Positions 32,006-43,000 of a DNA stretch of 64,000 bases are shown one piece after another. The notes below the pieces were generated by a model. It ran no database searches, was not told the DNA's origin, and saw only the letters and a program-made list of their open reading frames with translations. Source of the stretch: an uncultured Clostridia bacterium (lineage in GTDB: Bacteria > Bacillota > Clostridia > Christensenellales > DTU072); NCBI GenBank assembly GCA_946621465.1, contig CAMOOO010000004.1, positions 124,001 to 188,000 of the forward strand. Reading direction: 5' to 3'. The position numbers were made by a program, and so were the translations under genes. Position 1 is the stretch's first letter. Each line of letters starts with the position of its first letter.

Positions 32006-32054
32006 TGTATCTATTCGATAGACACAGTATAGGACAACGTTTATTAAAAGTCAA
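32006..32054 (-). promoter_or_regulatory. Promoter and GntR/YtrA operator of the ABC-2 operon
   Basis: On the minus strand TTGACT (32054-32049), 17-bp spacer, TATACT (32031-32026). Immediately downstream a 9-bp inverted repeat, tgtatctat-tcg-atagacaca on the plus strand (32006-32026, one mismatch), covers the expected transcription start. YtrA-type repressors bind such palindromes in their own operon promoters. Confidence 0.78.
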
Positions 32055-32138
32055 GAGAAAACGATATGAATGCGGTTAAAGTGGAATTAAGGATAAAATA
32101 TTCTATTTAATAGTTGTAAAGATTTTTGTAAAAGAGAT

Positions 32139-32183
32139 CGCGAGAGGAAGAAACTTTTTGTCGAAAAAGGTTTTCCTCTCGCG
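32139..32183 (-). terminator. Long hairpin after the first metallophosphoesterase gene
   Basis: cgcgagaggaa...ctttttg pairs with its near-perfect complement in a stem of about 21 bp (one G-U, one mismatch) and a tiny loop. The following minus-strand sequence (atctcttttac) is only moderately T-rich. It lies 21 nt past the stop codon of the gene at 32204-33682 and probably ends it or protects its 3' end. Confidence 0.55.
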
Positions 32184-32203
32184 TAAACATTGATTATATA
32201 CTA

Positions 32204-33682
32204 TTATTTTTTCTTAGCGTAATCGTCGATGTAGATTTGTTTAAGAGAAGTGGCGTTGCCGTCGGCGCCGATAGTCAGCTTGGTGCCGCCGTTCATGGTG
32301 CCGTCCTTGGTCCAATAGCACTTGCTGCCCGTTTTGACGCCGTAGGTGAGGCGGATGCCCTCGTAGACGAGAGAAAAGTCGTTGACGTGATCGTGGCCGA
32401 TAATGACGTTTTTGGTGCTGCCCAGGTTTTTCATCAGGTCGAACATGCCGGTGTTATAGGTGCCGGAACCGATTATCTCACCCATACGCATTCTGCCTTC
32501 CGGTTGCATTGCCTCGATGGCGGCAACGTCGCTATTCTGAATGGCGCGGAGCCAAAGTTTGTAGGCGTCGTAGAATTCGTTGAAAGCAATGTGGAAGATA
32601 CAAGTGGACTCGGGCATACTGTCTTCAAAGCCGTTGAGTGCGTTGAGCGCTTTGTTGCCGTTCAGGACCCATTTGTACCAATCCATTTGCGTGTAATCAA
32701 GAGCGGCATAGGTTTTACCTACCTTTACGCACTCGACCTCTTGCTTCTCGCCGTCAATGGTTCTTTCCACGTCGTCGATCTCTTCTAAATACGGATATTT
32801 GGAAAAATCCATAGTGCAATCAGCTAGCGCGTTCTTCATGATGTCGCTTTTTGCATTGATCTCAATTTCTTTGATATCGTCCTCAGTAATATAGTCGTCG
32901 TCGAAATAGGTCTGATCCTCGGAATAATGATAACCGCTGTCGCCGCTGTCAAGAAGGATAACGGTATGGACGATTTTATCTCTGCCACTGTCCGGCTGCC
33001 GTTCAACAATGTTAATGAAACAATTGCCTACGCCCATGACGTTACGCGGTCCCTTGTCAATAATGCAGTACTTGGATTTTTGGGTAACTTCAATAAGATA
33101 ATTGCGGTCGCAATTGCCCTCGTGATCGTGGTTGCCGAAAACATAGGTCCACGGAATTTTGAAACCGTCCATGATCTTTGCCAGTTTTGCATAGCTCTGA
33201 CGGGTGGGCGGGAACCAGGCTTGGTCGCCGGAGAAAGTAATCAGGTCCGGATGGGTCTGGTCAATGACTTTTTTCATCGTTTTGTAAATCATGCCCGTCT
33301 TGGAAAAATCAGAAGGCAGGTAGGCTTGCGTATCGGTAAAGTTGACGATCACGAAATCTTTGTTCGGATCTTTACGCAGCGTCGCCGCGGCATAGGGCGT
33401 GTTGTAGGACATATGCAAGGTCTGCTCGCCTTTGGCATCCTTGGCATAGTCTTTTTTCCAATCGGTGTATTTAATGGAGAACTCCATATCTTCCGACCAC
33501 ATCAGTTCCGATTCCTCGCCCAAACGTGTGGCGAATTCGACCGGCACGACGATAGCGGTGATAATGCAGAGTACGACAAGGAGAGAAATACAGCTCATAA
33601 AGGTTATTCTCTTTACTTGCGATTTCCTCTCGTATGCCTCCCAACTGTCGTTTGGCTTTTTGCATAGTTTCAGTGACTTCAT
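32204..33682 (-). CDS. Membrane-anchored calcineurin-like metallophosphoesterase (copy 1)
   Basis: 492 residues; start at 33682 (GAGAGG upstream). One membrane segment near residues 30-50 (FMSCISLLVVLCIITAIVV) puts the enzyme outside the membrane. Metal-site motifs in order: VNFTDTQ (DxQ where DxH is usual), TFSGDQ (GDx), YVFGNHDHEG (GNHD), IFHIAFNEF and VIIGHDHVNDF (GHxH). An insertion of acidic/ionic residues (~230-320) separates the halves. Substrate is unknown. It has its own promoter and is paralogous to the next gene upstream on this strand: both share the order GNHD, FLDSG/LLDSG, W-YK, H-IA-E/N and GHDHV. Confidence 0.88.
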   Translation of the reverse strand: MKSLKLCKKPNDSWEAYERKSQVKRITFMSCISLLVVLCIITAIVVPVEFATRLGEESELMWSEDMEFSIKYTDWKKDYAKDAKGEQTLHMSYNTPYAAATLRKDPNKDFVIVNFTDTQAYLPSDFSKTGMIYKTMKKVIDQTHPDLITFSGDQAWFPPTRQSYAKLAKIMDGFKIPWTYVFGNHDHEGNCDRNYLIEVTQKSKYCIIDKGPRNVMGVGNCFINIVERQPDSGRDKIVHTVILLDSGDSGYHYSEDQTYFDDDYITEDDIKEIEINAKSDIMKNALADCTMDFSKYPYLEEIDDVERTIDGEKQEVECVKVGKTYAALDYTQMDWYKWVLNGNKALNALNGFEDSMPESTCIFHIAFNEFYDAYKLWLRAIQNSDVAAIEAMQPEGRMRMGEIIGSGTYNTGMFDLMKNLGSTKNVIIGHDHVNDFSLVYEGIRLTYGVKTGSKCYWTKDGTMNGGTKLTIGADGNATSLKQIYIDDYAKKK

Positions 33683-33713
33683 GATAAACCTCTCGTTTTT
33701 CAGAATATTATAA

Positions 33714-33742
33714 ATTATATATTTTACAAATGCTCGTGTCAA
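33714..33742 (-). promoter_or_regulatory. Promoter of metallophosphoesterase copy 1
   Basis: Minus strand TTGACA (33742-33737), 17-bp spacer, perfect TATAAT (33719-33714). Confidence 0.88.
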
Positions 33743-33786
33743 GACGGTTAATATGAATAATTATTCATAAATGCCGCAGAAGAAGA

Positions 33787-35091
33787 TTATTTGCGATAGG
33801 TTACGTTGCCGGCGCAGACCTCTTTCAGGCGGTCTTCCAGCCCGTCGAAAACGCCCTCGTATTGGGCGTATTTCGGCATAATATTGACAGTGCCGTCCGA
33901 TAAAACCTTATACGCAGTCACGCCGTCGACGGTAAAAGAAGCCCGTTTGTCGATGCTGTACCAAAAAGCGAGGAACTTTTCTCCGGAGCAACGGTGGCGG
34001 CGGTTATAGGTCTCGTATTGCAGCCCCAAAGAATAGGTCAAGCGGACGCCCTTATATTCCAAAGCCATATTGATAACGTGATCGTGACCTACGACAACGG
34101 TGTGAGTGCTGCCCTGTTCGACCAGGCAATCGAAGAACCCGGAGGAGTGATCGGAACAACCGAATTGCTCCCATCTGTCCCCATAGAGGTACTTGACGTC
34201 CTTAGAAAAGCGTTTATTCCACGTCGTTTGATATTCGGCAAGAGCGATGTGTGTAAAGACCATGCTCTTTGGCATGACGCCGTTATTTTCGGCAACGACG
34301 TCGGATAGGCGTTTTTTGTACCAGGCAATCTGGTTTTGCTTGATAAAGTCGTAACCATGGGTATTTTCGATGCCTTCTTCCAGGCAATATTCATCGAGCA
34401 TGTTTTTACCGCTGTCGAGGAAAAATAAGGTCTGAATTATGGCGTTTTTGCTGTTTTTTATATTTAGAACATGGTTCCCGTAGCCGAAAACGCCGTCGCC
34501 ACCTTCGTCGCGCGCAAGGCAGTAGGGGGAACCGAGCATGGCTTCATAGGCGTGTTTACGGGACTGATTCTCGTCCATAACGTCAAGGACTTCTTCGCCG
34601 TCGTGATTGCCTAAAACGAAGGTCCAGTAGACCTTTTTTTCTTCAAAGAGATCTCTGACCGCCTGTTGTAAAGACAGGTCCTCTTTGTCGGGGACGACGT
34701 TGTCTCCGCAGAGGATAACAAGGTCTGGCTGTTCTTTGTCGATGAATCGACCGAGGACTTCCAAAGAAAAGTCGGAGTAAACGCCGCCGAGGTGCATGTC
34801 GGAAGTGGAAATGATCTTAAACTCGTCCGCGATCTCGCCGTTTGGGAGACGCTTCTGAAGATAAGGCGCAGAGCCGGTGACGTTTTCGTAGTATTCCACC
34901 GTGCCCGGGTCGCAGGTGACGTCCGCTTCGTATTTGGTCCAGCCGTAGGTGCTGGCGCGTAAAATCTCTCTCACCGCAAAAACCGAACCGCATAAAAAGA
35001 GCAGTATAGCAAGTAGGATGATGAGGGCGTTTCTGATCCTGACAGAACGGTTTCTCCTTCTTCTCGGTGCTTTCGGACCACCTTTTTTCAT
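33787..35091 (-). CDS. Membrane-anchored calcineurin-like metallophosphoesterase (copy 2)
   Basis: 434 residues from the ATG at 35091, which follows AGGGGG and a few bases of spacing; an upstream ATG at 35139 would overlap the ABC gene and adds only polar residues. A very basic start (KKGGPKAPRRRRNR) precedes one membrane helix (ALIILLAILLFLCGSVFAV), so the catalytic part is outside. Motifs: IISTSDMHLGG (DxH), VILCGDNV, FVLGNHDGEE, VFTHIALAEY and TVVVGHDHVINM, a complete dinuclear metal site. Paralogue of the neighbouring gene at 32204-33682, but with the canonical His in the first motif. It lies 14 nt after the ABC exporter gene and is probably in its operon. Confidence 0.88.
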   Translation of the reverse strand: MKKGGPKAPRRRRNRSVRIRNALIILLAILLFLCGSVFAVREILRASTYGWTKYEADVTCDPGTVEYYENVTGSAPYLQKRLPNGEIADEFKIISTSDMHLGGVYSDFSLEVLGRFIDKEQPDLVILCGDNVVPDKEDLSLQQAVRDLFEEKKVYWTFVLGNHDGEEVLDVMDENQSRKHAYEAMLGSPYCLARDEGGDGVFGYGNHVLNIKNSKNAIIQTLFFLDSGKNMLDEYCLEEGIENTHGYDFIKQNQIAWYKKRLSDVVAENNGVMPKSMVFTHIALAEYQTTWNKRFSKDVKYLYGDRWEQFGCSDHSSGFFDCLVEQGSTHTVVVGHDHVINMALEYKGVRLTYSLGLQYETYNRRHRCSGEKFLAFWYSIDKRASFTVDGVTAYKVLSDGTVNIMPKYAQYEGVFDGLEDRLKEVCAGNVTYRK

Positions 35092-35105
35092 GCCTTTTCC
35101 CCCTG

Positions 35106-36836
35106 TTATTCCGTTATCGTTTTGTCGTTTACCGCGCACATTTCCGCATAGATACCACCGGCGGCAAGGAGGGTCTTATGGTCTCCCTGTTCCCGTATTT
35201 CGCCGTCGTCGATGACGTAGATCACGTCCGCTTTTTGAATGGTGGAAAGGCGGTGAGCGATGATGATCATCGTGCGCGTTCCAAGTAAATTATCAATGGC
35301 TTTTTGTATCTCCGATTCCGTCTTCGTATCCACTGCCGAAGTGGCCTCGTCAAGGATGAGGACGGGGGTCTGCCGAAGAATGGCGCGAGCGATGGCAATG
35401 CGCTGTTTTTGTCCGCCGGAGAGCCTCGTTCCGCGCTCCCCGATCTGCGTTTGATATCCGTCCGGAAGAGAGAGGATAAAGTCCTCTACGCAGGCGGCTT
35501 TTGCCGCCGCATAAATCTCCTCTTTTTTCGCTCCTTCTTTGCCGTAGGCTATGTTGTCGTAAATGGTCCCGCTAAAGAGAAAAACGTCCTGCGGTACGAT
35601 GGATAGGTTGCGCCTGAGGGAGGAAATTTTCAGTTCCTTAAGGTCCACTCCGTCCAGCGTTATCCTGCCTTCCGTAGGGTCGTAAAAACGCTCGAGTAGC
35701 GAGATAATCGTGGTCTTTCCCGCCCCCGTTGCGCCTACCAAAGCAATGGTCTTTCCCGGGGCGACGTCAAAGGAAATTTTTTTTAGAACAGGCTCGTTGT
35801 CACGGTAGCAAAAGCTGACGTTTTCAAAGACAACGTGCCCGGTAGAGCTTTCCAAAGAAATGGCTTTTTCGGACTCCTTAATATCAGATTCGGTATCCAA
35901 AAGCGTAAGAACACGTATTCCGCCGGCTCGTGCGTTCTGGATGTCTTCCACGATTCTGCCCAGTGTGGAAAGGGGGGTGTAGAACATAGACAGATAGACG
36001 AAAAAGCCGACGATGTCGGCGGCGGTGAGGGTGTTTTTCAGCGCCAAAGTGCCGCCCACGCCGATGACAAGCGCAGTCCCCATGGAGATGGCCGTTTCCA
36101 CCGACGGTTGGTAGATGCCGTTGGCAAAATTCGCCCGGATGTTGACGGCGGCGTACTCCTTTGCATACTCTTTCATCGTGAGATACTCGCTCTCTTCTTT
36201 GGCAAAGGCTTTGATTTCCCGTATGCCGGAAACGCGCTCTTGCAGGTGTCCGTTGAGGCGAGCCAGGAACTGCTGATTGCGGTTAAAAAGAGGCTTTATT
36301 CGTTTGGAAAATTGGGTACTGATAAAAAGCACGATGGGGACGGGAATAAGGGTGATGGCGGCAAGGACCGGATTGATAAAAAAGATGCGTACCGTAGCTA
36401 CCAAAATGATAAAGACGCCGGAAAAAAGATCGGGCAAGGCGTGCGCTATCAGCGTCTCTAAATTGCGTGTGTCGTTAATAGAGCGGCTCATGATTTCTCC
36501 GGTGGATCTGTCGGTAAAAAAGCGCATGGGAAGTTGCTCCAGCTTGCCGAAAACTTTTAACGTGGTGTCGGCGACGAAATGCCAGGCGGCAACGTGGGCC
36601 TGCCACATGGAGAGGAAGCGAAAAACGCCGCGTAAAAAATAACTGACGGTCAAAAGAACGAAAAACAGGAGGACCGTTCGGTAAGTCAGCGCGCCGGGCG
36701 TGGAGAGGATGGCGGTCATCTGATGGATGAGTTCGGGCGGAACCAAGTTCAAAAGGGACGCAAGGATCAAAGACAGCACGGTGATAAAGATGTTTTTCCA
36801 CCACGGTTTTGCCATTATCAGAAATCTTCTATACAT
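35106..36836 (-). CDS. ABC exporter, fused membrane and ATPase domains (MsbA/LmrA type)
   Basis: 576-residue half-transporter. The membrane domain (~1-310, six helices) includes the coupling-helix region PMRFFTDRSTGEIMSRSIND. The ATPase domain starts about residue 330: VSFCYRDNEPVLKKISFDV, Walker A LVGATGAGKTTIISLLERFY, Q-loop SIVPQDVFLFSGTIYDNI, signature TRLSGGQKQRIAIARAIL, Walker B VLILDEATSAVDT, H-loop IIAHRLSTIQKAD. All catalytic residues are intact, so it should work as a homodimer exporting lipid, peptide or drug; the substrate cannot be told. It has its own promoter and AGGGAGG ahead of the ATG, and is followed by metallophosphoesterase copy 2. Confidence 0.95.
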   Translation of the reverse strand: MYRRFLIMAKPWWKNIFITVLSLILASLLNLVPPELIHQMTAILSTPGALTYRTVLLFFVLLTVSYFLRGVFRFLSMWQAHVAAWHFVADTTLKVFGKLEQLPMRFFTDRSTGEIMSRSINDTRNLETLIAHALPDLFSGVFIILVATVRIFFINPVLAAITLIPVPIVLFISTQFSKRIKPLFNRNQQFLARLNGHLQERVSGIREIKAFAKEESEYLTMKEYAKEYAAVNIRANFANGIYQPSVETAISMGTALVIGVGGTLALKNTLTAADIVGFFVYLSMFYTPLSTLGRIVEDIQNARAGGIRVLTLLDTESDIKESEKAISLESSTGHVVFENVSFCYRDNEPVLKKISFDVAPGKTIALVGATGAGKTTIISLLERFYDPTEGRITLDGVDLKELKISSLRRNLSIVPQDVFLFSGTIYDNIAYGKEGAKKEEIYAAAKAACVEDFILSLPDGYQTQIGERGTRLSGGQKQRIAIARAILRQTPVLILDEATSAVDTKTESEIQKAIDNLLGTRTMIIIAHRLSTIQKADVIYVIDDGEIREQGDHKTLLAAGGIYAEMCAVNDKTITE

Positions 36837-36863
36837 TTTTGCCTCCCTTTTTCCGATAAAAAT

Positions 36864-36892
36864 ATTATATAAAGGCCGCCGGCAAAAGTCAA
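36864..36892 (-). promoter_or_regulatory. Promoter of the ABC exporter operon
   Basis: Minus strand TTGACT (36892-36887), 17-bp spacer, perfect TATAAT (36869-36864). Confidence 0.87.
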
Positions 36893-36960
36893 TTTTAAAT
36901 TAAACGGGACCTCAATCGATAAAAAAACTTTATTTACTCTTTACTTACTCTCTTTCGATA

Positions 36961-36989
36961 TTGACAAAAGGAATAAAATAGAATAAAAT
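36961..36989 (+). promoter_or_regulatory. Promoter of the giant lipoprotein gene
   Basis: TTGACA (36961-36966), 17-bp spacer, TAAAAT (36984-36989). It points away from the ABC exporter promoter, 68 bp off, so the 211-bp gap is a divergent control region. Confidence 0.8.
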
Positions 36990-37014
36990 TACTATGACTA
37001 TTTTTATTTTCGTG

Positions 37015-37031
37015 CGCGCATAGTATGCGCG
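37015..37031 (+). promoter_or_regulatory. Perfect inverted repeat in the 5' leader of the giant gene
   Basis: cgcgcata-g-tatgcgcg, two 8-bp arms around one base, ending just before the AAGGAGG ribosome binding site. It may be a protein operator or, in RNA, a 5-bp G/C stem with a 7-nt loop next to the ribosome binding site. Confidence 0.55.
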
Positions 37032-37047
37032 TAAGGAGGTACGGCAT

Positions 37048-40000
37048 ATGAAAAAATCTTTCGCAAGGAGATTGATCGGGGTACTGCTACTGGTTCTTTT
37101 GGTGTTTGTTGCGGCTTGTACGGACCAAGAAGGGGAGCAGGAACTGCCGATTGATAACGTAACGGAAATAACGGATGGCAGGACTATCGTCGTTTATAAC
37201 GGTAGCAGCGACTCCATTGATACTTATGCCGATGAACAGACCGTTACCGCTACCGCGGACGAGGTCGAAGGTAAAATATTCATATGCTGGAATAAAAATA
37301 ACGTTATTTACACCTTTGACAAAACCTTTTCGTACACGGTAGAAGCCAACTGTGTGTTTAAGGCAGTATATTCCACCTCCGCCACCATGAGAATGGACGC
37401 CGCAGGCGGCAGAATCAACGTCAATGACCAGGGTACCGTAATTAAGGGAACGACGAGTAAAAAGCTCGAAGAAAAAGCCGATCCTATCTTTACCGTCAGC
37501 GGCACCCCGGAATTGAGCGGCACCCTAGCGGTAAGCAAAGTTTTAGAGGTGAGTACAGACCTTCTTACGGGGAGCTGTACGCAATTTATTTATTCCTGGC
37601 AACGGGGGGACAGTGCGACAGGAACGTTTATCGATATCGAGGGCGCAAACGAAAGCAGCTATACGCTGACGACGGCCGATTACAACAAATACGTCCGCGT
37701 CTCTTTGACCGGGACGAACGGATACGACGGCGTCGTTTACTCGGCTGCTGCCGGGCCCATCGTCGGGACGTCGGCGATCGGTAACGCGGTCAAGCTGGAA
37801 ATCGAAGAGAGAGAAGCGGACACCGAACAGAGGAATCAATACGTTCCGGCGGCATCGCTGAGCGTACTTAACGACTATTACTTTGTCTTGCCCGTTCCCG
37901 TTCGCAAGTACTATACCTTCCTCGGGTGGTACGACGAAGATACCGATTTGCAGATAACGGACGGCGACGGCAACGCTCTTGCGGTGGCAAACGGCGGAAA
38001 GAGTCTGGTGGCAAAATACGTCGAGAACGGCAAAGTCATGCTGACGACCTCGCGCTTTGTCAATGGCGTCGCCGGAGAAAAGGAATACACGCAGTACTAC
38101 CTCGAGGACGGCTCCGTCTATCTGACGGCGCCCGTTATCTCGGACAGAGAGTGTATCGCGTGGGAATCGAAAGTTCAGTACGTCCCGATCACGTCGAAGC
38201 CGGCGGACTGGGAGGACCATTACGGATACTATTACGTCTGGTCGGAAAGCGGATATAAACCCAACCTTTCTGCGACTTGGGATACGGAGGCTTATTACGC
38301 CTATCCGGAGGGGCAGGGAAAGGCGGTTACAACGAAGCCGTCCGACTGGGAGAGCAAATATAACCTCTACTACGTTGCGTCGTTCACGCCCAATACGACG
38401 GCGTTTTTACACGGATACTATCGCTATAAATTGACCTTTGAACGGGTGGAAAATAAACCGTCCGACTGGGAGAGCGCGTACGCAACTTATTACGCCTACA
38501 GAAACGATAATTATTACCCCAACGCCTCCTTGACCTGGGGAACGGAACCGATGTATAAAGGCATATACCTGCCTCTTACCACCCTCCCTGACGATTGGAA
38601 TACCTCTTACGGCAATTACTATAACGCGGTCTTCACCGCGAACACTTCCGACAGGTGGTCGGACGACGCCGTTTATTACGACTTCCGGGTCAACGATACC
38701 GTCGATCCCAAGACGGTCACCGTGCTTTTTGCCGGAATGAAGGTAAGGACGGAGATAGAACTTGTCGCCGTCTATCGTGAAGCCTATCGCGTAACCGTTT
38801 CCGGTGGAACGGGCGGCGGCTATTACGTTGCCGAGGACGAGGTCCCCCTCCGCGCTATCGTCACCGCCGGAAAGACTTTCGACAAGTGGTCTTTTACCAA
38901 AGGGGACATTACCTACTATCTGGGGGTTATGGACGGAGCGCTTTGCCTCGTATACGTCGACGAATACAAACACACCGTCGTCAAATATCTCGACGGCGAA
39001 ACGGTGAAAGTTAAAGACTATTACGTTGAGAACGATTCCGACGCCTTCGTCGGGCGTATTTATCGAAAGGAGTACGTTCTTTTGACCGAAAAGCCGTCCG
39101 ACTGGGAAGAAAACTACGCCCTTTATTATAAGTGGGGGGATAGCGAATACGTTCCTGCCGATTCTACGTGGATGGCAAATACCTATTACGCGCTGGAATA
39201 CGTCTTGTTAAAAGAACAATCGGACGACTGGGCGCAGACCTATCATCTTTGTTACAAAGCCGCCGTTGACTTTATCGGCGCGAACGACGGGTTCACCTTA
39301 GGAGAGGTGCGCGGACTGGGCGTTTCTATCGAGGGCGGATGTAAAATCAAGGCGGAATTCCACCAGATCGACTACGTTTTACAATATCAACTCAACGTCG
39401 TTGTCAACGGCAACCGCATTACCGACGACAATCCGGCGCTCATTACCGCGCTGGAAGAAATGGGCTTTTACGACGAGGATAACGACGGCGTTTATATCTA
39501 CGACCAGCTCATCCACTACAACGATTACATAGAATGGGTGGAATTGAGACAGGTAGAACATTACCTGTTCAACGGCTGGCAGGTGAGAGAGGGGACCAAA
39601 CCGGTCTATATGCCCCGTCCGGACGGGGGAACTATGGTGGTCACCGGCGCATTCTCGGCGGAAAAAGTGACGATCGTACTCAACTGCGATTCCCGCGGAA
39701 GAGTGGGCATCGGTTCGACGACGGGCGCGCAGTCCGGTAGCTACGGCTATGGCGAGGTCATTCGTATCTTCGTTACGGCGAACCCCGGATATCAGTTCGA
39801 CAAATGGACGGATAAAATGGGCGACGTCATCGAGGTTGGCGACGACAAAATAATCAGTTCTCTCCGCTCCCCGGATAAGACGGAAGAGACTATCGTCTAC
39901 TATTATGCTTATAAGATTCAGGGCGGAGCCACCGCTTCGGACAAGACGATCAGATGTAACTTTGTAGAAAGAGAATACGATATCTTCTATCAAATCTACT

Positions 40001-43000
40001 ACGTCTACGACAACGAGGACGTGACGGGCGAAGAAGAATTCAGCGGCGATTTTCAACCGCTGACTAAAAACGGTTTGGAGTACACGCTGCAAACGACCAA
40101 CGTGCAGTACTATCGTCTGTATAACGCTGCCGCCGGAAGCGTCACGATCGAAGAACTCAACGCGGCGATGAAGTACATGGGTATCCTGTATACCTACGAC
40201 AGTCCTTTGACAGAAGGGGAAATCAACCTTGCCAACCTCTCGACGGAAAATGTCAACGGCGTTTATTACTACAAAGTCCCCGTTCGTAACGAGCTGGACG
40301 ACAGAAAATATATTCTTCTCAGGACCTATACCGGAACGACGGGTATCGAATATCTGAGCGAAACGACCAGGACCTACCGCTCCGACTTATTGGGTAAATC
40401 GGGGTATGTTATCCAAGCCTCCGAAAAGGCCAAGTACAACACGCCGGGAATGAGTATCAAGTCCGCGCCGACGGCGAATGAACTCAATATGAAATACATC
40501 GTCGGCAGTACCGTATACTGGGGCTTCTCCGGTTGGCAGGCAGTCAATAACGGCTACGTCAACCAGAACCTTTCTTCCTTTACCATGCCCATGAGTACGG
40601 TCACCGTTCGCGCAACGTACACCATTTATTACTATACGTTGAGTTTGGCAATGTCCGGCACCGGCGCAAGGAACGTTTCTTACGTCACCATCAACGACCG
40701 TTCTCCGGAGTACTACAGGAGAGAAGAGGATGAGAACGCCCAAACGCTCACCATCCCCTACAACTCCAGGGTCGTCGTCAATTATAACGTCGCCACCGGG
40801 TACGCGTTTAATCAAATCAGCTATACCGATAAATTGGGCAGCACCACCTCTATCGATAACAATTCCTCCTTCGGACAGACCGATTACGAAAATTATATCA
40901 ATTTCCGTTTCAGTACCGGTGTCGACAGTACCTTTACCTTTTTATCGGGGTACATTCCTTACAGATTGACCGCATACATCCGCGTTGACAGTGAAAATGA
41001 CGCAAGCTCCGACTACCTTCTCGGCGCAAACGGTCTTGCGATCGACAGAAATTTGACCGTCACTATAGACGGCAACGTCTACTATTTCTACCGTGACGAC
41101 AGGAACGTCATGTATAACGCCACGCTCAGCACGAAAGTAGACGCTTTCAAACCGTCGGAGACTCTCCTAAGCGACTGCTACTATTCCTTCCTTTCGTGGA
41201 GATACGTTTACGAGAGTCAGGGAGGATACGTCGCCTATAACGCTCCGGGGATGCCCGACTACAACCTGATCGTATACACCACCTTGCAGATATCTCAGTA
41301 CGACGTCGTCGTATCCGAGCAGGATGCAAGCGAACAACTCTTCGATTACGGCAAGGTAGATTCCGGCGTATATAACGTCTCGACGCCCATTCCCAACCAG
41401 TCGAATAAATATAACTACAATACCACTTTCGACCTGTCTTATCTCCTTCCGCTCGGATACCATTTCGTCAACTGGACGGCAACGGGTAAAAATAACATGA
41501 CCACCGTGCTGAAAGAGTCTTCCTATTTTTATCGGAACTTTACCAAACTGACCGCAAAACCGGGCGACTGGGACAGCGCGTTTGAAAACTATTACGTTCT
41601 GACGGACGGCAAGTACGCCCAAAACCTCATTTCTCAATGGGACACCGAAAAGGATTATTACCGCCTGGACGGATACTTCTCGGTGCCAGAATTCCCGGAT
41701 GACAGAATAGAGAGAAAGGACCTGTACTTCTTCTGCTCCTTCGACGTCAATAACGATTCTACCTGGAGAGCGCCGACGGAAAAGGCGTTTATCGCGGAGC
41801 TTGCTTATATAGAACTTACACAAAAGCCCGCCGATTGGGAAGAGAACTATGCTCTTTACTACGTCGAGGACGACGAGATAATACTGAACGACTCGGCAAC
41901 CTGGGATCCGACCAAGCATTACTATTACGTAGGGCTTGTTTCCCTGTCGAGTAAACCTGACGATTGGGAGTACAACTATCAGAGTTATTACAGGGTGTCT
42001 TCGTCCAACTTTATCTACACCCTTACCACGACGGAATACGTCACCGAATACTATTATTACCAACTGGAAACCATTTCCGCAAAGCCGGAAGATTGGGATA
42101 CCAATTACACGAAGTACTTTATCAAGAGCGGCTCCATTTACGTCAGGAACACCACCAACACGTGGGACGGAGAACGAGAGTACGCGCAGGCGTTTGCATG
42201 CGTATCGCTCCCATACAGCGACCTGAATAAAGAAGAAAGGAACAGATCGGATAAATACATCCGCGTTCTCAATAAAGACCCCATATGGTACGACGACGTA
42301 TTTTACGTCACGGCGCAGTACCTGCCCCTTACCGCAAAGCCGGCGGACTGGGATACCCATTACGGTTCCTATTTCGTCCGGTCGGGAGACGAATACGTGC
42401 AGAATCTCTCTTCGGAATGGGATGAGGAGGAAACGTACGTATACCTAGGGTACCAATCCTTATTGTTCCGTCCGTCGAACTGGGAGAGCGAATACCGCTC
42501 TTACTACCGGCTCGTTGCCGTACCCGACTGGTACGAAGTGGGCGAAACGGTCCAAAAGATCGACTTGACGTTCTACATCAATGCCGACGTTACGTTAAAA
42601 GCCGTCTTCACTAAGGACATTTTCACTGCGGAAATCAAGTACGCCGAGCCGCTTAATAACGTCATCTTAATAAGACAGGGGACTACCGACCCGGATGCCA
42701 TTTATCATTCCGGGCAGATTTCCTTCGAGTATCACAGTAAAATTGATATCAGCATCCAGCCGAGCAGTATCCCCAGTGGTAAAATGATCGAGTCGATTTC
42801 CGTTTACTACAAGATAGACGGGGTGGAGTTCAGCGAGGTTGCCTACGTCTCTCAACTGTCGCTGACTATGCGGCCGGAAGTAAGTCTGGCTAATTACCAG
42901 TACCTGACGCCCAAGTTCAGCACCGACTACAACTACGTTTCCGACATCTATATCTTCGTCAAACTGTCGCCTATCCAGTATCAGATCAGCTACGTACTGT

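Noticed and set aside
41167..42360. 397-residue antisense frame inside the giant gene, and similar ones (e.g. 52723-53820, 39379-40092)
   Set aside because: These are in phase with codons of the sense gene and rich in V, R and F, as expected of complements of a Y/T/D-rich protein. No ribosome binding sites, promoters or recognisable motifs.
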